The notes: a model not told the origin generated them from the letters alone. Numbered from the stretch's first letter, positions 11,166 through 23,900 are shown. The stretch: 64,000 bases of DNA from Chlorella sp. KRBP (GCA_004335735.1 QAXK01000427.1:1-64000), one strand, 5' to 3'. A program made the numbers and translations.

Positions 11166-12211
11166 ATGGACGGGGACGTGGCCACCTTTGCGGGCAGCCG
11201 CTCCATGCGCCAGAACTACGAACAGGGCGTGGACACGTACTACTCGGCGCACGGCGCGTCCTACCGCAACCCGCACTTCAGCGGCATCCTGGCTGCCTCC
11301 AGGGTGGCGCTCAGCGCGTGGCTGCGGGAGGTGCTGCTGCCGGAGCACGCGGGACAGGTGCCTGAGGATGTTGCGGGGGCGCTGCGGCGCGCAGCGGGGC
11401 GGGTGGCGGCGCTGCCGGTGTCAATGGCGAGCATCGAGCAGCAAGAGCAGCAGCAGGACCCTGGTGGTGGTGGTGGTGGTGGCGGCGACGGTGCTGCCAA
11501 TCAGCAAGAGCAGCAGGAGCAAGAGCAGCAGGAGCAGGGCGGGGGCCAGGCGCGAGCGGCGGGAAATGCTTGCATTCCTCCAGCCTTTTACACGCCTGGT
11601 GGTGGTGGTGAAGACGGCAGCACAGGCGATGGCAAAGACGGAGGGGCGGATTGCTGCATCCGCGTGCTCGACCTGGCGTGCGGCAGCGGCGAGGCGAGCC
11701 AGGCTGTGGGAGACTGGTGGCAGGCGCTGCGTCACGCTGCAGGTGCAGGCCAGAGCTCTATGAGCAGCGCCTCAGTGGTGGCTGTGGGGAGTGACGGTGC
11801 AGCTGCAGGTTGCTTTAGCACTGCTGCGGTCGATGGTGCAGCACCGCTGCCACCACCTCAGCAGCAGCCAGGCAACGAGCCACAATCCCACGATGATGTC
11901 AGCGACAGCGATGGGCGGAGCATGCAGGGCCAAACAAGATGCTCTTTGGCAGGCACAAGCAAGGGGCAGAGTCAGGACGTGGTGGAGGATGCCGCTCGTT
12001 GGCAGCTGGTCGTGGGGCAAGGGGGCACGGGGAGAGGTGGAATGGAGGAAGGGGAAGGAGGAGGGGAGGGAGGCGGCATGTTGCGGCTGTGTGTGGACGC
12101 AGCAGACCCATACACCAGTGAGGCCTTCCAGGCGTGGACGGGCAGGCACGCCGAGACCTTTTCCTTCCAGGTGAGGTGGCCGCGGAAAGTGGTGCAAACG
12201 GTGGTGCTGTA

Positions 12212-12243
<32 letters not shown>

Positions 12244-13017
12244 GTTCTTCCTTCCACATTGACCTCATCGCTGCGCTGCGGCCACTGACCTCATCGATGC
12301 GTTGCGGCTACCACTTGCTAAACAGCCTACACCACTCACTGCGCCCCAATGCCGCTCTTAACCCTAACGCGCAGGACGTGGCGAGTGGGTGGCTGCTGGT
12401 CCAGGGCTGCTCCTACCACCTGTGTGCAGCTACACCATGTGCACACGTGGTCCCCTACCACCTGCGTGCAGCTACACCATGTGCACACGTGGTCGGCAGC
12501 ACCTCATGTGTGCACCTTGTTGCCGCTGATCACTGCCTGCAGGACGTGGCGAGTGGGTGGCTGCTGGACCAGGGCCGCTCATACCACCTGTGCGTGTGCA
12601 GCTACGCAATGCACGTGCTCTCCAGCACCTCGTACCTGGCAACCACGCTGCAGCAGCTGGCTCTGGCCTGCGAGTCGCTGCTCATCATCAGCCCGCACAA
12701 GCTCCCACACGTGCGTACATGTTTGTGCGCCTGCTCTCGGTGCCTGGGTCTGCTCGGCGCCACGTCAAAACGACTGCAGCGCCACGTCACCTGTCTTGAA
12801 CGCACGCACGACGCTTCGCGTGTCATGTGCACGACGCTTTGCGCGTCACGCTCTACGGGCGACGGTGTGTGTGTGTGCGGGTGCGCAGGTGGAGGAGCGC
12901 ACGGGCTGGGAGCTGGTGGGCCACCTGGTGAGGGAGCGTGTGCATGCGCGCTTGTACCGCAGCACCACGCTGCTGGCCGCCAGCGACCTCACCTTGCGCT
13001 GCTGCCCCTCCGAGTGA
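11166..13017 (+). CDS. Uncharacterised SAM-dependent methyltransferase
   Basis: Exons 11166-12170, 12543-12710, 12889-13017 join in phase 0 to 433 residues. SAM-binding motif I is seen as VLDLACGSGEAS (about residues 165-176). The N-terminus (YEQGVDTYYSAHGASYRNPH) and a later ADPYTSEAFQAWTG followed by FSFQ recall a family of class I methyltransferases with no known substrate; that match is from memory and uncertain. The core fold is interrupted by Gln/Gly-rich insertions (about residues 88-140 and 190-300). An in-frame ATG at 11133 could add 11 residues. Intron 1 contains a (CTG)n run and a second, degenerate copy of the start of exon 2. The stop is 119 bp from the convergent CRIPT stop. Confidence 0.72.
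12374..12602 (+). repeat. Duplicated exon start with acceptor (methyltransferase intron 1)
   Basis: 12375-12428 repeats the head of exon 2 (12543-12602). Both follow an acceptor GCAG and read GACGTGGCGAGTGGGTGGCT, then CCAGGGC and TACCACCTGTG. Between them a 40-bp unit (CTACCACCTGYGTGCAGCTA) is itself repeated. The upstream copy loses similarity after about 54 nt. Confidence 0.85.
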
Positions 13018-13136
13018 TCTCACTTCCTGGCTCCCAGAGCGTGCTTACTTATTGTATTCTTTTGCATGGCAATGTGACTGGGTCAGGGTAAAGAGAAGGC
13101 TGCGTGGCGTGGTGTACATGGAAGCACAAGGAAGCG

Positions 13137-14482
13137 CTAGACCGTGGACTGCTTGTACTTGGAGACGTCCAAGATCTGCGGCAGCACGAGGTTGTGGCAC
13201 AACACGTTAGCACAGCACGCGGCGCACTGAGTGACTGAGCAAACATGAGCGCACTGAAGGTGGTGGGGGCCGGCACGAGACTGCTGGCGTGTGCTGCGGT
13301 TCGTTCGTGCCGCTTGGCACGGGTCTGATGGTCTGGGCTGCACGTAGTTGCTGCGTGGCTGTCCCACGATACATGCGGCTCTCTCGCACAGACCGACCAC
13401 GGAGACCAACAGCGGCATGGCGCATGCATCTCGTGCGCCGCACGGCAGCCTGTTTCGTTCTCCGTTCCCCAGCGTGGCCTCACCTGCTTGCCGCACATCT
13501 CGCATAGCCCTGCGCAGCGTCACACACAAGCAGCCACGCGCAGTGCACCTGGTCAGGTCGCATCGCGTGCGCCACGGACCGTGCTAGCTGTCATGCTGTG
13601 TGTGCGTATAGGCGTACTGTAGGCTAGCAACAGGTAGCAGAACGCTGCGCAACTGCGCTTGCTCTCAGCATCGTGTGCGCCATGCATGGCCCTGCCAGTT
13701 GTGGTCACGTGACTCCTGTTGCCGCGGCAGCCTGTTGCGTGCTGCTCCTCCACATGGGTCCGTGCTGCTCTGGCTGTCTGGCTGGTGCGGCCGCGTCCTC
13801 TGGAGGCTAGCTATCTCTGGCGTCTGCCATCTCTGCAAGCAAGCAGCCCCCGTCTGCCCACCCTCCCCACCTTTCTGGTACGCGCAGGTGTGGCACCATG
13901 TGTAGCCCGCCTTTGGGATGGAGGCCTTGCAGCCTTGGCACTTGCTGCTAGCGTACGGTGCGTACCTGCACACACGACCGCATGCGGCGGCCTGCAGCGC
14001 TGGGAGGCACTGGCACTGGCAGTGCCTCCCAGCAGCACGGTGGCGCCGTAGCTGTGCCTCCCACCGTGCGCCGTAGCTGTGTTGTCCCTGCAAGCCATCC
14101 CCTCCCTGTCGCTCACCGCTGCTTCTTCTGGAGCAGCTTGTTCTCCCCAACCTTGACCTTGCCCGAGCCCATGGTGTTGGACGCGCCCTCCTTCCACTTG
14201 TCCGGCACCGCCACCTGCACGGCCATGCATGCGTGCGTGCAAGGTGCCAGCCTGCTCCTGTGGCACGGCGGGGTGGCGGAAGCACACGCTCGGGCACCGC
14301 AGCGCCCCCACGGCCCCCAGCAGTGCTGAGGCAGGCGTGAGCCCTTGGTGGACGCACACACCCCTGGCCCAGCAGCGCCCCACGGGTCCCTGCCCCTCCC
14401 CAGCAGTGCGTGAAGCACTACTCGTGCGCACGCCTGCACTCACGCCGCCTCCTATCTTCTTCTCGCACTTGTCGCAGACCAT
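13137..14482 (-). CDS. CRIPT: CRIPT, cysteine-rich zinc-ribbon protein
   Basis: Exons 14444-14482, 14117-14214, 13871-13965, 13484-13509, 13137-13175 give 98 residues, the usual length for this eukaryote-wide family. It begins MVCDKCEKKIG and has PDKWKEGASNT, then zinc-binding CxxC pairs CQGC, CHTC and CEMC. It ends ILDVSKYKQSTV, matching the animal C-terminus. In animals CRIPT binds PDZ proteins through that tail; its broad presence in unicells and recent work point to a role with the minor spliceosome. Four introns in a 98-codon gene include a 26-nt exon 4. The 5' side is a 329-bp divergent promoter shared with the RING-CH gene. Confidence 0.95.
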
Positions 14483-14811
14483 GGCGGCTCGTCCTGGCGA
14501 TGAAGCGCTTCTCGCTGCGCTCTCTCCCCGTCGAGCATGAGGGCATACGAAATCGCTCGCCAGAACGACACCAGGCTTGCGTCCAGCTCCTCCTAGCAGC
14601 GATCCCACATCATCCCGCGTGTCTGGACGTGCGCGGTGCACCTTGGGGCACCCTTTCGGGCCAACCACCAACTACCGCCACGCGAGCGTTCACAGAAGAA
14701 AGCCAACGCGCTAAGCACTCTCATCCAGCTCGACGGAGGCGCCAGCGCAGCGCAGGATCACGACGCGTACTGCTTTGACCACGACATCAGGACCCAGCAC
14801 GAAGCACGCAG
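14483..14811. promoter_or_regulatory. Divergent promoter, CRIPT / RING-CH
   Basis: 329 bp between start codons with no supported gene. Both 5' UTRs and promoters must lie here. No motif recognised. Confidence 0.45.
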
Positions 14812-16393
14812 ATGGCGATAGCGCAGCATTCCTGCTACATCTGTATGGACGACAGCTACGGCGAGCAGCTGCAGACCCCGTGCAAGTGCTCCACGCGACC
14901 GGTGCACCAGAAGTGCTTGGCGAGGTGAGGCGGGTCCGCAGGGTCGAGCTGCCGCGCAGCAGGAGCCCACGCGCAGGGCGTAGTACCAGCACGCAGACGA
15001 CAGAGCCTGACGCGTGTGGCAGCGTGTGCTTGCGCCGCCGCCCACAATGTTGAACGCCATCCCATACACCTCCCTCTGCACGCACGCGCGCGCAGGTGGC
15101 AGCTGCAGGCGGCCGGCAAACAGTGAGTACAGCCTTGTCTGATGTCCAGCTAGAGGAGGGGGCAGGCCCAGAACCTTGCCAGCGGGCCAACCGCAGATGA
15201 CGCATCGCCCGTATGACGTACCGACATCGCCACCGCCACCGCGCCTGCGCAGGGAAGAACAGTTCTGCCGCTTCTGCAACACGGAGCTGCCCAAGTGGAC
15301 CGAGGCGCTGTGCCCCAAGGAGGCCGTGCCCTTCGCCTCCACCGACCAGGCGTGGCCGGTACGTCATGATGCCCCGCTCCGGATGCATACGTGCCCACCG
15401 CACAGGCCATGTAACGCTGACATGCAGCGGGCTCACTGCTTTTGCTTGCGCGTTGAGGAGAATGTCCTGCGGCCTGCCGGGCGATCATAATGTCCCGCTC
15501 GCTCCCCACACACCTGCCTACCTGCCCGCGTCACAGATGATGGCCGTCAAGTACCGCGGCCAGGTGATCAAGCTGCAGGTGGAGCCCGGGCCCGAGGGCG
15601 TTGAGAAGTTCAAGCGCCAGCTGAGGGAGAGGCTCGGCATCGACGCCCGGCACCACCTGAACATCTCCTTCCAGTGCAAGGTAATAAGCGTTGTGCGCGG
15701 TGGCAGACTCCCTGGCTGCTTCGTGCTGTTGGAAGGAGCATCGCTTTGCTTGCGTAAATAGCACGTGTCGCCCGCCCGCAAATGCTGAAGGCCAGGAGCC
15801 AGCCACACCGCAACCTCCACACCACACTACACCCTCGCCTTGCACAGGTGCCGGGGACCAACGAGGTCCTCAAACTTCAGGGAATGGACAGCTACGGAGC
15901 CGCCACAAAGTGCGCCAGCCTGTCTGTGGCCCAGCAGCTGGCACGCAACGCCCAGCTGGGGTACCGTGTTGGCACCGCTCCCGCAGCGGCCACACCGGCG
16001 GCGTTCCCACCCACTGTGCCACCCACTGCCCCACCCAGCAGCGCAGCTCCCGGCCACCCTGCTCACCGCTGGGCCGCCAACGTCACGCGCAATGCGTCCA
16101 CCGGCCCCTCGTCCTCCTCCTCCTCCACGACAACGGTGTCGTCGCCTCTGCACTCGGCAGCGTCGTCGCACCTGTGCAGCAGCCCCACGCAGACGCAGCA
16201 CCCCAAGCACCTGCAGGACGGCGCTGCTGCTGTCGGCTCCACTACCACAGTTGGGTGCTTTTCCGGGCTGCGCGGCCGCTCGGGCTGCAACAGCAGCAGC
16301 ACTTCGCGGTATGGTGCCTGGGGCGTCATGGCGCTCTTTGGCGGCGCTGGCAGCCGCAACCGCGTGACCAACAACTTTTCCGGCATCGTGTGA
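14812..16393 (+). CDS. RING-CH (RINGv) domain protein, probable E3 ubiquitin ligase
   Basis: Exons 14812-14924, 15096-15122, 15253-15358, 15537-15680, 15848-16393 give 311 residues. The N-terminus is a C4HC3 RING-CH: CYIC, then CKC, then H-x2-C in VHQKC, a following W, and FCRFC. This is the MARCH-type spacing, split by a 27-nt exon 2. The family transfers ubiquitin from an E2. Unlike most MARCH ligases it shows no transmembrane helices. Instead exon 4 encodes a compact segment (MMAVKYRGQVIKLQVEPG to HHLNISFQCK) that looks like a beta-grasp/PB1-like module; that reading is my inference. The last 130 residues are Ser/Thr/Ala-rich and probably disordered. Confidence 0.85.
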
Positions 16394-17958
16394 GAGAACC
16401 ACCCTAGCAAGCCCCTAGGAAACCGTGCCCACTTCTGCACACTCTGCTCGTTGCCTGCATGCACGCTCTCCTTCCCTACCAGCTCTTGGCCTACCCAGCC
16501 CTCTGTCTTCATGCTCTCCTTCCCTACCAGCTCTTGGCCTACCCAGCCCTACCTTCCCCGCTCTCCCTTCCCCACTGTTGCATGTGCAGCCGCCACCGCA
16601 GCCACCGAGTGGCGCGGCAGGTGCAGCCGTCAGGTCTTCATGCAACGCATTGACGCAAAGCCTCTTCTTCTGCTCCCAAGGCTCCACTTCTGGATAGTGC
16701 ACGACACCTTGCGGATCCGGGTCTCTAATTATTAGCTGAAGTAATGGCACTGGGAGGGGACTGACCCCAACGACTGTGGACTGTGTGCACCTTTACAGAT
16801 TCCCCCCGCTGGACTGGCACGCTGCTGCTTTTGGTAATGCTCACACCTGATCCACTCTTCTGCAGACTGCCGCGGCCTGATACACTCCTGAAGGCCCTGG
16901 GAATCGTTGCATGACCCCCCGGGTGGTAACCAGTGATTTCTGATGCACGTGGGAAACCTCCTCCAGACCTTGTGAACACACTGCGTTCCGTCATGGGAGC
17001 ACCTGATCCGCTGTTTTGCAGTCTCTGATGCAGCCTGAGGAAACTCCTGATGGCCAAGAACACACTGCTTTCTGTCTTGGGAGCACCTGATCCGCTGTTT
17101 TGCAGTCTCTGATGCAGCCTGAGGAAGGCCTTGAGCACACTGCTTTCCGTCATGGGCGCACCTGATGCGCTTTCTGCAGTCTCAGATGCGGCCTGAGGAA
17201 GGCCTTGAGCACACTGCTTTCCGTGTCAAGAGCACCTGATCCGCTGTTTTGCAGTCTCTGATGCAGCCTGAGGAAGGCCTTGAGCACACTGCTTTCCGTC
17301 TTGGGAGCACCTGATCCGCTGTTTTGCAGTCTCTGATGCAGCCTGAGGAAACTCCTGATGGCCAAGTGAACACACTGCTTTCCGTCTCGGGAGCACCTGA
17401 TCCGCAGTTTTGCAGTCTCTGATGCAGCCTGGGGGAAGGCCTTGAGCATACTGCTTTCCGTATTATGAGCACCTGATCCTGTTTGCAGTCTCTGATGCAG
17501 ACCGATAAAGCCTGATGCATGATGCTGTGCTCGAGCCGTAGGGCATGAGTTGGCCAGCTTTTCTGCACGCATGAACGTCAACGGTAGCCATGGCAGCTCT
17601 GATGTGCTTGCTGCCCCATTGCTCTGCCTGCTGTTCTTGTCCTGGTGGTTGCTGCTCGTGTCGTGGCCGCGGTACCGCACCTGGCGCGGGCGTTCAGCCA
17701 CCGTGACTAAGCCGGCAGCCCACAGCATTGCCGAACCAGTACCAGAGGCAGCCAATTGTGCGTCCAGCTGGAGCGAATGCGCACTGCATCATGGACCGCC
17801 GCGCCCGGCGCGTGATGGCGCGCACCCTTCACATGGTCATCCTGCACAGAGGGCTGCACCACCTCTTCACACACCAAGCTCGTCCACTAGCGAGATCAAC
17901 AACAAGCAGAACAGAACCAGGAGATCTCCTTCCGTCCCCAGCGCGAGTCTTCATCATC
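16394..17958. other. Intergenic region between RING-CH and CDPK genes
   Basis: Contains a short CT-rich direct repeat at 16461-16550 (CTCTCCTTCCCTACCAGCTC twice) and the 75-bp satellite. After that comes about 450 bp that may be CDPK 5' UTR or an N-terminal extension. No supported gene. Confidence 0.6.
16960..17510. repeat. 75-bp tandem satellite, about 7 units
   Basis: Each unit contains GAGCACCTGATCCGCTGTTT, then TGCAGTCTCTGATGCAGCCT and GCACACTGCTTTCCGT. Some units swap the GGCCTTGA segment for ACTCCTGATGGCCAA. Because 75 is a multiple of three, the minus strand stays open and reads a repetitive 25-residue peptide (core LRLHQRLQNSGSGAP). Confidence 0.9.
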
Positions 17959-20900
17959 ATGTTGCAGCAGCAGCTCCAGCACCAGCAGCGCGCGCCGCAG
18001 CCGGAGCGGAGAGCTCCCCTGAGGCTGCTAGCCCCTCAGCGCCTGGTCTGCGCCGAGGTCCAGCGCGCTGCCCACGTCGCGCCATCGCCCTCCATCCCTG
18101 AACGCGCGTCGCTCCTCGTCGCGCATTCGCTCGACTACGCGAGCGCGCCCACGGACGAGGGCGTGCTCAGGCTGCCGCCCCGCAGCGAACTCCAGGCGTC
18201 AGAGGTGCGAGCGCTGGGGGGCGCACTTTCGCCAGGGGGGAGCACGGCACCCGGACGCACCACCTGGGCCTGGGCCTGCACAGCGCTGGGCAGCCAGAAG
18301 GCATGGCATCAATGCCAAGGCGGCAGGGCCAATGGGATGCCAGGGCGCTGTGGGACGCAGCTCGCCGCGTTCGTGCGCACCTCTGCAGCCGCACCACCAT
18401 GGGCGCTTTGCTGAGTTGAGCAGTCTGCTGATGTGGCACAACCTCTCACACCTCTGCGAGGGCTGCGCGGCAGCTGCCAAGGCTCGGTGTGCCGCTGCGC
18501 ACGATGCACGGGATCGCGGTGCACCAGGCGCGGCCGTGTGCACCACCGGTGGGGTGCCATGTCAGGCAGGCCATGCAGGGGAGCTGCGGCGCTGCTTCAA
18601 GCACAGCACAGCGCCTCTTGGAGCCCCTCACCAGCAGCAGCCTGTGACTGTGACGACTGCCGCCTGCACAGATCACGCACGTTTTTGGCTACCCACGCGA
18701 CCTGACCAGCCAGTACTACATCGGCAAGGTGGTCGGCGCGGGCAGCTTTGGCGTGGTGCGCGAGTGCATGGAGGCGGCCTCGGGGCAGCGCCTGGCCGTC
18801 AAGACCATTGGCAAGGTGCGCGCAGGGAGCAGCGTTGGCGTGCCGTGGCGAGTGAGTGAGTGCGTGCATGCAGGCGGCTACCGGGCAGCGCCTGGCTGCC
18901 AAGATCGAAGGGCTGTTGCTGTTGCATGCTGTTGCCGTTGCGTTGCTTAGGCTGCCGCGAGCATGGGCGCCGTCCGGTGCACCCGCAATGCCCTATAGCG
19001 CTCTCTACGTGCGATAGGAGCAGACCCCAAACGACGCGCCTGCACGCCTTGATACCACCACTTGATATCAGCACTTCACCTGTTGCTCCTCTGCAACATG
19101 GCGCAGGTGCCCAAGCGAGGTGCCTGCACGCCCAGGTACCTCCTCAAGCTGCGCACCGAGGTGGAGATCATGCAGCAGCTGGGCGGCAGCCTGGACGCCG
19201 TCAACCTAAAGGTGCGTGATGGTGGTGGTGGTGGTGGTGGTTGTAGGGGAATTGATGGAGCAAAGGAGTGATAGGGGGAGCGAGGGAGAGGTCGAGACAG
19301 AGGGACAATTGGCAGAAGAGGGCGAGGGAGTGCGCAGCAGTGCACGGTACGCTGCACGGCGCCACCAGCAAAGAGCGCCGTGCAGCCCTGCTGTCTCCTC
19401 ATGCTCCTGGCAACCAACTGCTCCTGGCACCCGACTGTTGGTTTCTCCGCAGGCAGTGTTTGAGGGCAATGACAGCAGCAGCGCTGTTCGAGCCTGTGCA
19501 AAACCTGCCCTGATCCCGCGCGCAGGCAGTGTTTGAGGACAATGACAGCATCCACCTGGTGATGGAGCTGTGCGAGGGAGGGGCCCTGCTGGAGCGCATC
19601 GAGAGGCTCAAGTACTCCGAGGTGCGCTTTTTAGCACCATACAGGCTGCCTCATGACGCTGCTTGTCAACCAGGCAGAGCGTCCCAGCTCGAGTGCCAGC
19701 TTGCAGCCGTTGTGTCTCGCACGCAACTCAACCACGCCGCTGTTCGCCGCTCCATGCCTTCATCCTGCTGCCACCGTGCCTTCTGTCGCGCCATCCTAAG
19801 CACGGGGCTCTGTTCATTCACCCGCAGGCGTACATTGCGCGGCTGGTGCGCAGCATCCTGCGGTTTGTGTCGCAGTGCCACGCCAAGGGCATCATCTACA
19901 GGGACATCAAGGTGAGATTGACAGCAAGGGGCCCCTGTGCACTCGTGGGCGGGCGTGCCAATGACAATTCCATCAAGAACGCCTGCTGATATTGAGTAGC
20001 TCACGTGCTGAGGATGGTGCGCCATATGTATGGCAGCTAACTTGCGCACAACTGCTGCCCCGTGTACTTTGGCCGCAGCCCGACAACTTCCTGTTTGTGA
20101 GCAAAGAGGATGACGCGCCTCTCAAGGTGAGAGGGAGGGAAGGAGGGAGAGAGAAAGGAGAGCGCGGGGGAGGAGGGAGGGAGCAAGGAGGAGGGAGTGT
20201 TTAGCGCCAAGACCTGCCCAGGCCTGTTCGCTTCTCTTTTTGTGCGGTGCGGGCAAGCGGTAAATGGGCCATATGCCTGCGCTCTCGCACACGCAGGCGA
20301 CAGACTTTGGCCTGTCCATCCGTCACTGGCCGGACGAGCCCAGGCTGGGCTCTAGGTCAGGTGAGCAGCAGGCCACTGGGTGGTGGTGGGTCTGGGTCAG
20401 GTGGAGGTGGGCTCCATGTCAGCTGAGCAGCAGGTCAGTAGTGCTGCAGAACCAGGGCGATTCACATGCCAGTGCTGGAATTGAGCTTGGCATTCGTGCC
20501 GCCATTTTGTGGCAAGCGGATGGCCGACCGCATGTAATGCCACGTGTGCGCGTGTGCGTGCGATCAGGCACCCCGGCGTACATGGCGCCGGAGCTGGTGG
20601 GGCAGAGCTACGACGAAAAGTGTGACGTGTGGAGCGTGGGCATGCTCACCTACCAGCTGCTCACCGGCAGGTGCGATCTCGACACGTAAAAGGATCTGAT
20701 TGAATGGGTGGGTGATTGGGTGGGCTGCTGCGCTCCTCGGCCGTAAGAGACGGTGCAGGTCCACACAAGCTGGGTGGACCCAAGCGCTGCCGCATTGCCC
20801 AGCAGGAGAGAGCCCTGCATCCACCCGGTGTGCATCGCTGGCGGCTTGCGCTGTGGCGCGCAGTAGCAGCTGCCAGAAACAAGCGGGTTTTACATTGCGC

Positions 20901-23900
20901 GTGGCTGCAGGTTTCCGTTTTGGGAGGACGTGCGCCGCCAGTCCTTGGCAGACGTCTGGCGGGCGATTCTCACGCAGGAGGTGGACTGGACCGCCCAGGT
21001 GAGGGGTGCAAGCAGATGTTAACCAAGCCTTGCGCAAACTGCATGGGTTGGTAAGGTGGACCAGACAACTGAGAACTGAGGAGTTGGCACGTCTTCACCT
21101 TTTTGGCTCAACCCTAACACCCCGCATGCGCTTCCCTCCTATGCCCTGACGTGACTCGCAGGAGCTGGAGCAGCTGTCGCAGGGCGCGCAGTGCTTCCTG
21201 CAGCAGCTGCTGCGTCGCGACTCCAAGCTGCGTCCCAGCGCCCAGCAGGCCCTGGAGCACCGGTGGTTGAAGGAGCACGGCCTGGCACCAGACCTGCCCC
21301 TGTCAGGCTCCGTGGTGCAGGTGAGCTAGCTTGCTAGGTGTAGGTGTGGGTGTGTGGGTGGTTGAGGGAGCACGGCCTGGCACCAGACCTGCCCCTGTCA
21401 GGCTCCGTGGTGCAGGTGAGCTAGCCAGCAGACGTGTGGGGTCCTGCCACATGAGCAGGTCGGGGTCCTGTCACATTAGCATGTGGGCAGGAGCGTGCCT
21501 TGCTGTCATTCCAGCCGGCCAGCTAGCACCAACAAGCAGCCGGCCAGCCAGCTCAAGTGGGCGAGGCGCTTGAGAGCGAGTGTGAGCGTGTTGCCAGCAC
21601 CGCTACTAGAGCACAAACTGTGCCGCTTAAGCCTTTGCGAGCGACACAGCCCTCGCAACGACGTGACAATTAGGGAGGGGTGCAGGCGGCTCCCCATGAA
21701 CGCACCCCCCAGCCTTTGTCCCATGGGTCCCGCACGCACAGTGTGGCGTGCGCTGCTTTACTTCAACCCATTCCCCGCCCTGCCCCTGCTCCCGTCCCTG
21801 CCCCGTGCCTCCTGTCCCTGCAGCGCCTGCAGCGCTTCAGCACGTTTGGCCACCTCAAGCGCATGGTGCTGAGCATGATTGCCGTGGAGATGGCGGGCCA
21901 GGAGCTGCCCACCGTGCGCAAGTACGTCAAGGACCTCAAGGTGAGCACAAGGGATAAGGATCAGGATAAGAGGGTGATGAGGGAGAAGATGGCGGGTCAG
22001 GAGTCAAGGACCTCAAGTTAAGGATAAGGATAACCCTGGTGATGAGGGGTAAGCTGGCGGCGGGTCAGGAGTTGCCCGTGGTGGCTCGGGCCTCCCATCC
22101 GTTTGACAAGTATAGGACGCCAGGCAAAGAGAACGGAAGAAAGCAGGAGCTGGACCACCGCCCAGGATGTGCATGCAGATTGGCTGCACGTCAGGGCTGT
22201 TTGGCAGGGGGCAGCAACTTTGTGATTTGCTTGCCAGAGAATGCAGGAGCTGTTCCTGGAGCTCGATACGGACGGCAGCGGCAGTGTGTCGCTCAAGGAG
22301 CTGAGCCAGGGACTGCGCCAGCAGGGCTACGTGCTGACCAACGCCGAGATTGAGCAACTGGTGAGAGGGGGTACGCTTGGATACAGAGCAGAAGGGGGCG
22401 GTGTGTGGGGAGTGGCATGGTGGGAGTGGCACAGCTTGTGTGAGCGCCTGCTGCAGAACCAGGACCAGACGGGGCACCTTGGATTTTGCAGCAAGCAGGT
22501 GTAGAAGCACAACCACAATCTGCCGTGCTGTCGCGCGAACTGGCCGTGCCAAGCCCTAATGTGGCATGAATGCATGCGTACGAATTCTAACAATGCAGGT
22601 GCGCAAGGTGGACTCCAACCATGACGGCGACATTGCCTTGGACGAGTTCCTCACCACGCTCATCGACTGGAACGACGTGCAGCAGGAGCAGAACTGGCAG
22701 GTGGGTGACGGGCGGTGGGTGGTGGTGCAGGAGGGGAGTGCCTCCTCTCCACGCTGACTGTTGGGAACGACATGCAGCAGGAGCAGAACTGGCAGGTGCG
22801 TGACGGGCGGTGGGTGGCGGTGCAGGGGCACTCCTCACCACGCTCATTGACTGGAACGACGTGCAGCAGGAGCAGAACTGGCAGGTGGGTGACGGGCGGT
22901 GGGTGGTGGTGCAGGGGAGTGCCTCCTCTCCACGCTGACTGTTGGGAACGACATGCAGCAGGAGCAGCAGGTGGTGGTGGCGGCGTGAAGGGCTATAAAT
23001 CAGACGTGGGAGCTGCTGCTGGTGATGCCTGGAGTGTGCACGTATCGTCATGTGGTCGGCCTGGAGTGTGCACGTATCGTCATGTGGCCGTAGACCCGTG
23101 CACGTCAGCAACAGGGCAGCGCTTGCCAGCAGCGTGCGCTCCACCAGCCACACCGTGTGCCTCTGTCTGCCTGCTATGCCACGCAGCCATGCCCGGCTGA
23201 CGGCAACATGCAACGTAGCGAAACACCGTGTGCCTCTGCTGTGATGTGCTACTGGTGTATGTGGACCATACGTGTGCACGCTGTCTCACTGGCCTCTGCC
23301 ACGCGTGTTATGCATGTTCACTTGTCCATGTCGTGTGCAGGTGTACGTGGACCATGCGTTCACGCGGCTGGACCAGGACGGTGACGGGTTCATCTCACTC
23401 GATGAGCTGCTGGAGACGCTCCCTGCACCGGCGGCAGACAGCAGCAACGCCCAGGCGGAGAGGGAGCGGCGGGCAGAGGCCAAGCTGATGCTGCGTGAGG
23501 CGGACACCAACGGCGACGGCAAGATCAGGTAAGGGAGGAGGAGGAGGTCCGCGGCACTACCTGGGAAGTGGAATGGCTGTGGAAGGGCTGCTGCAAGGAA
23601 CCATCTCCTTCTGTGCGCGCCTCGCCTTCTCTTCCTGTTGTGCACTCGCGCCTGCCTGCCCCACTGTGCAGCAAGGAGTAGTTTGCCTCGGATCTGCTGC
23701 TTTCTTCCACACTGCCAGCAGTGAGATGTGGTCTCAACGCACCCGCCCTGCCACACCTCTGCTTGCCCCACCACGCAGCAAGGAGGAGTTTGCCGACCTG
23801 CTGCGTGACTCGCACGCCACCGACTCGCTCTCCTTCTACGACGACCGGCTGTCCACGCGCATGGGCCGGTGGCGGGGGGGCAGCGGGGCAACGGACGAGA

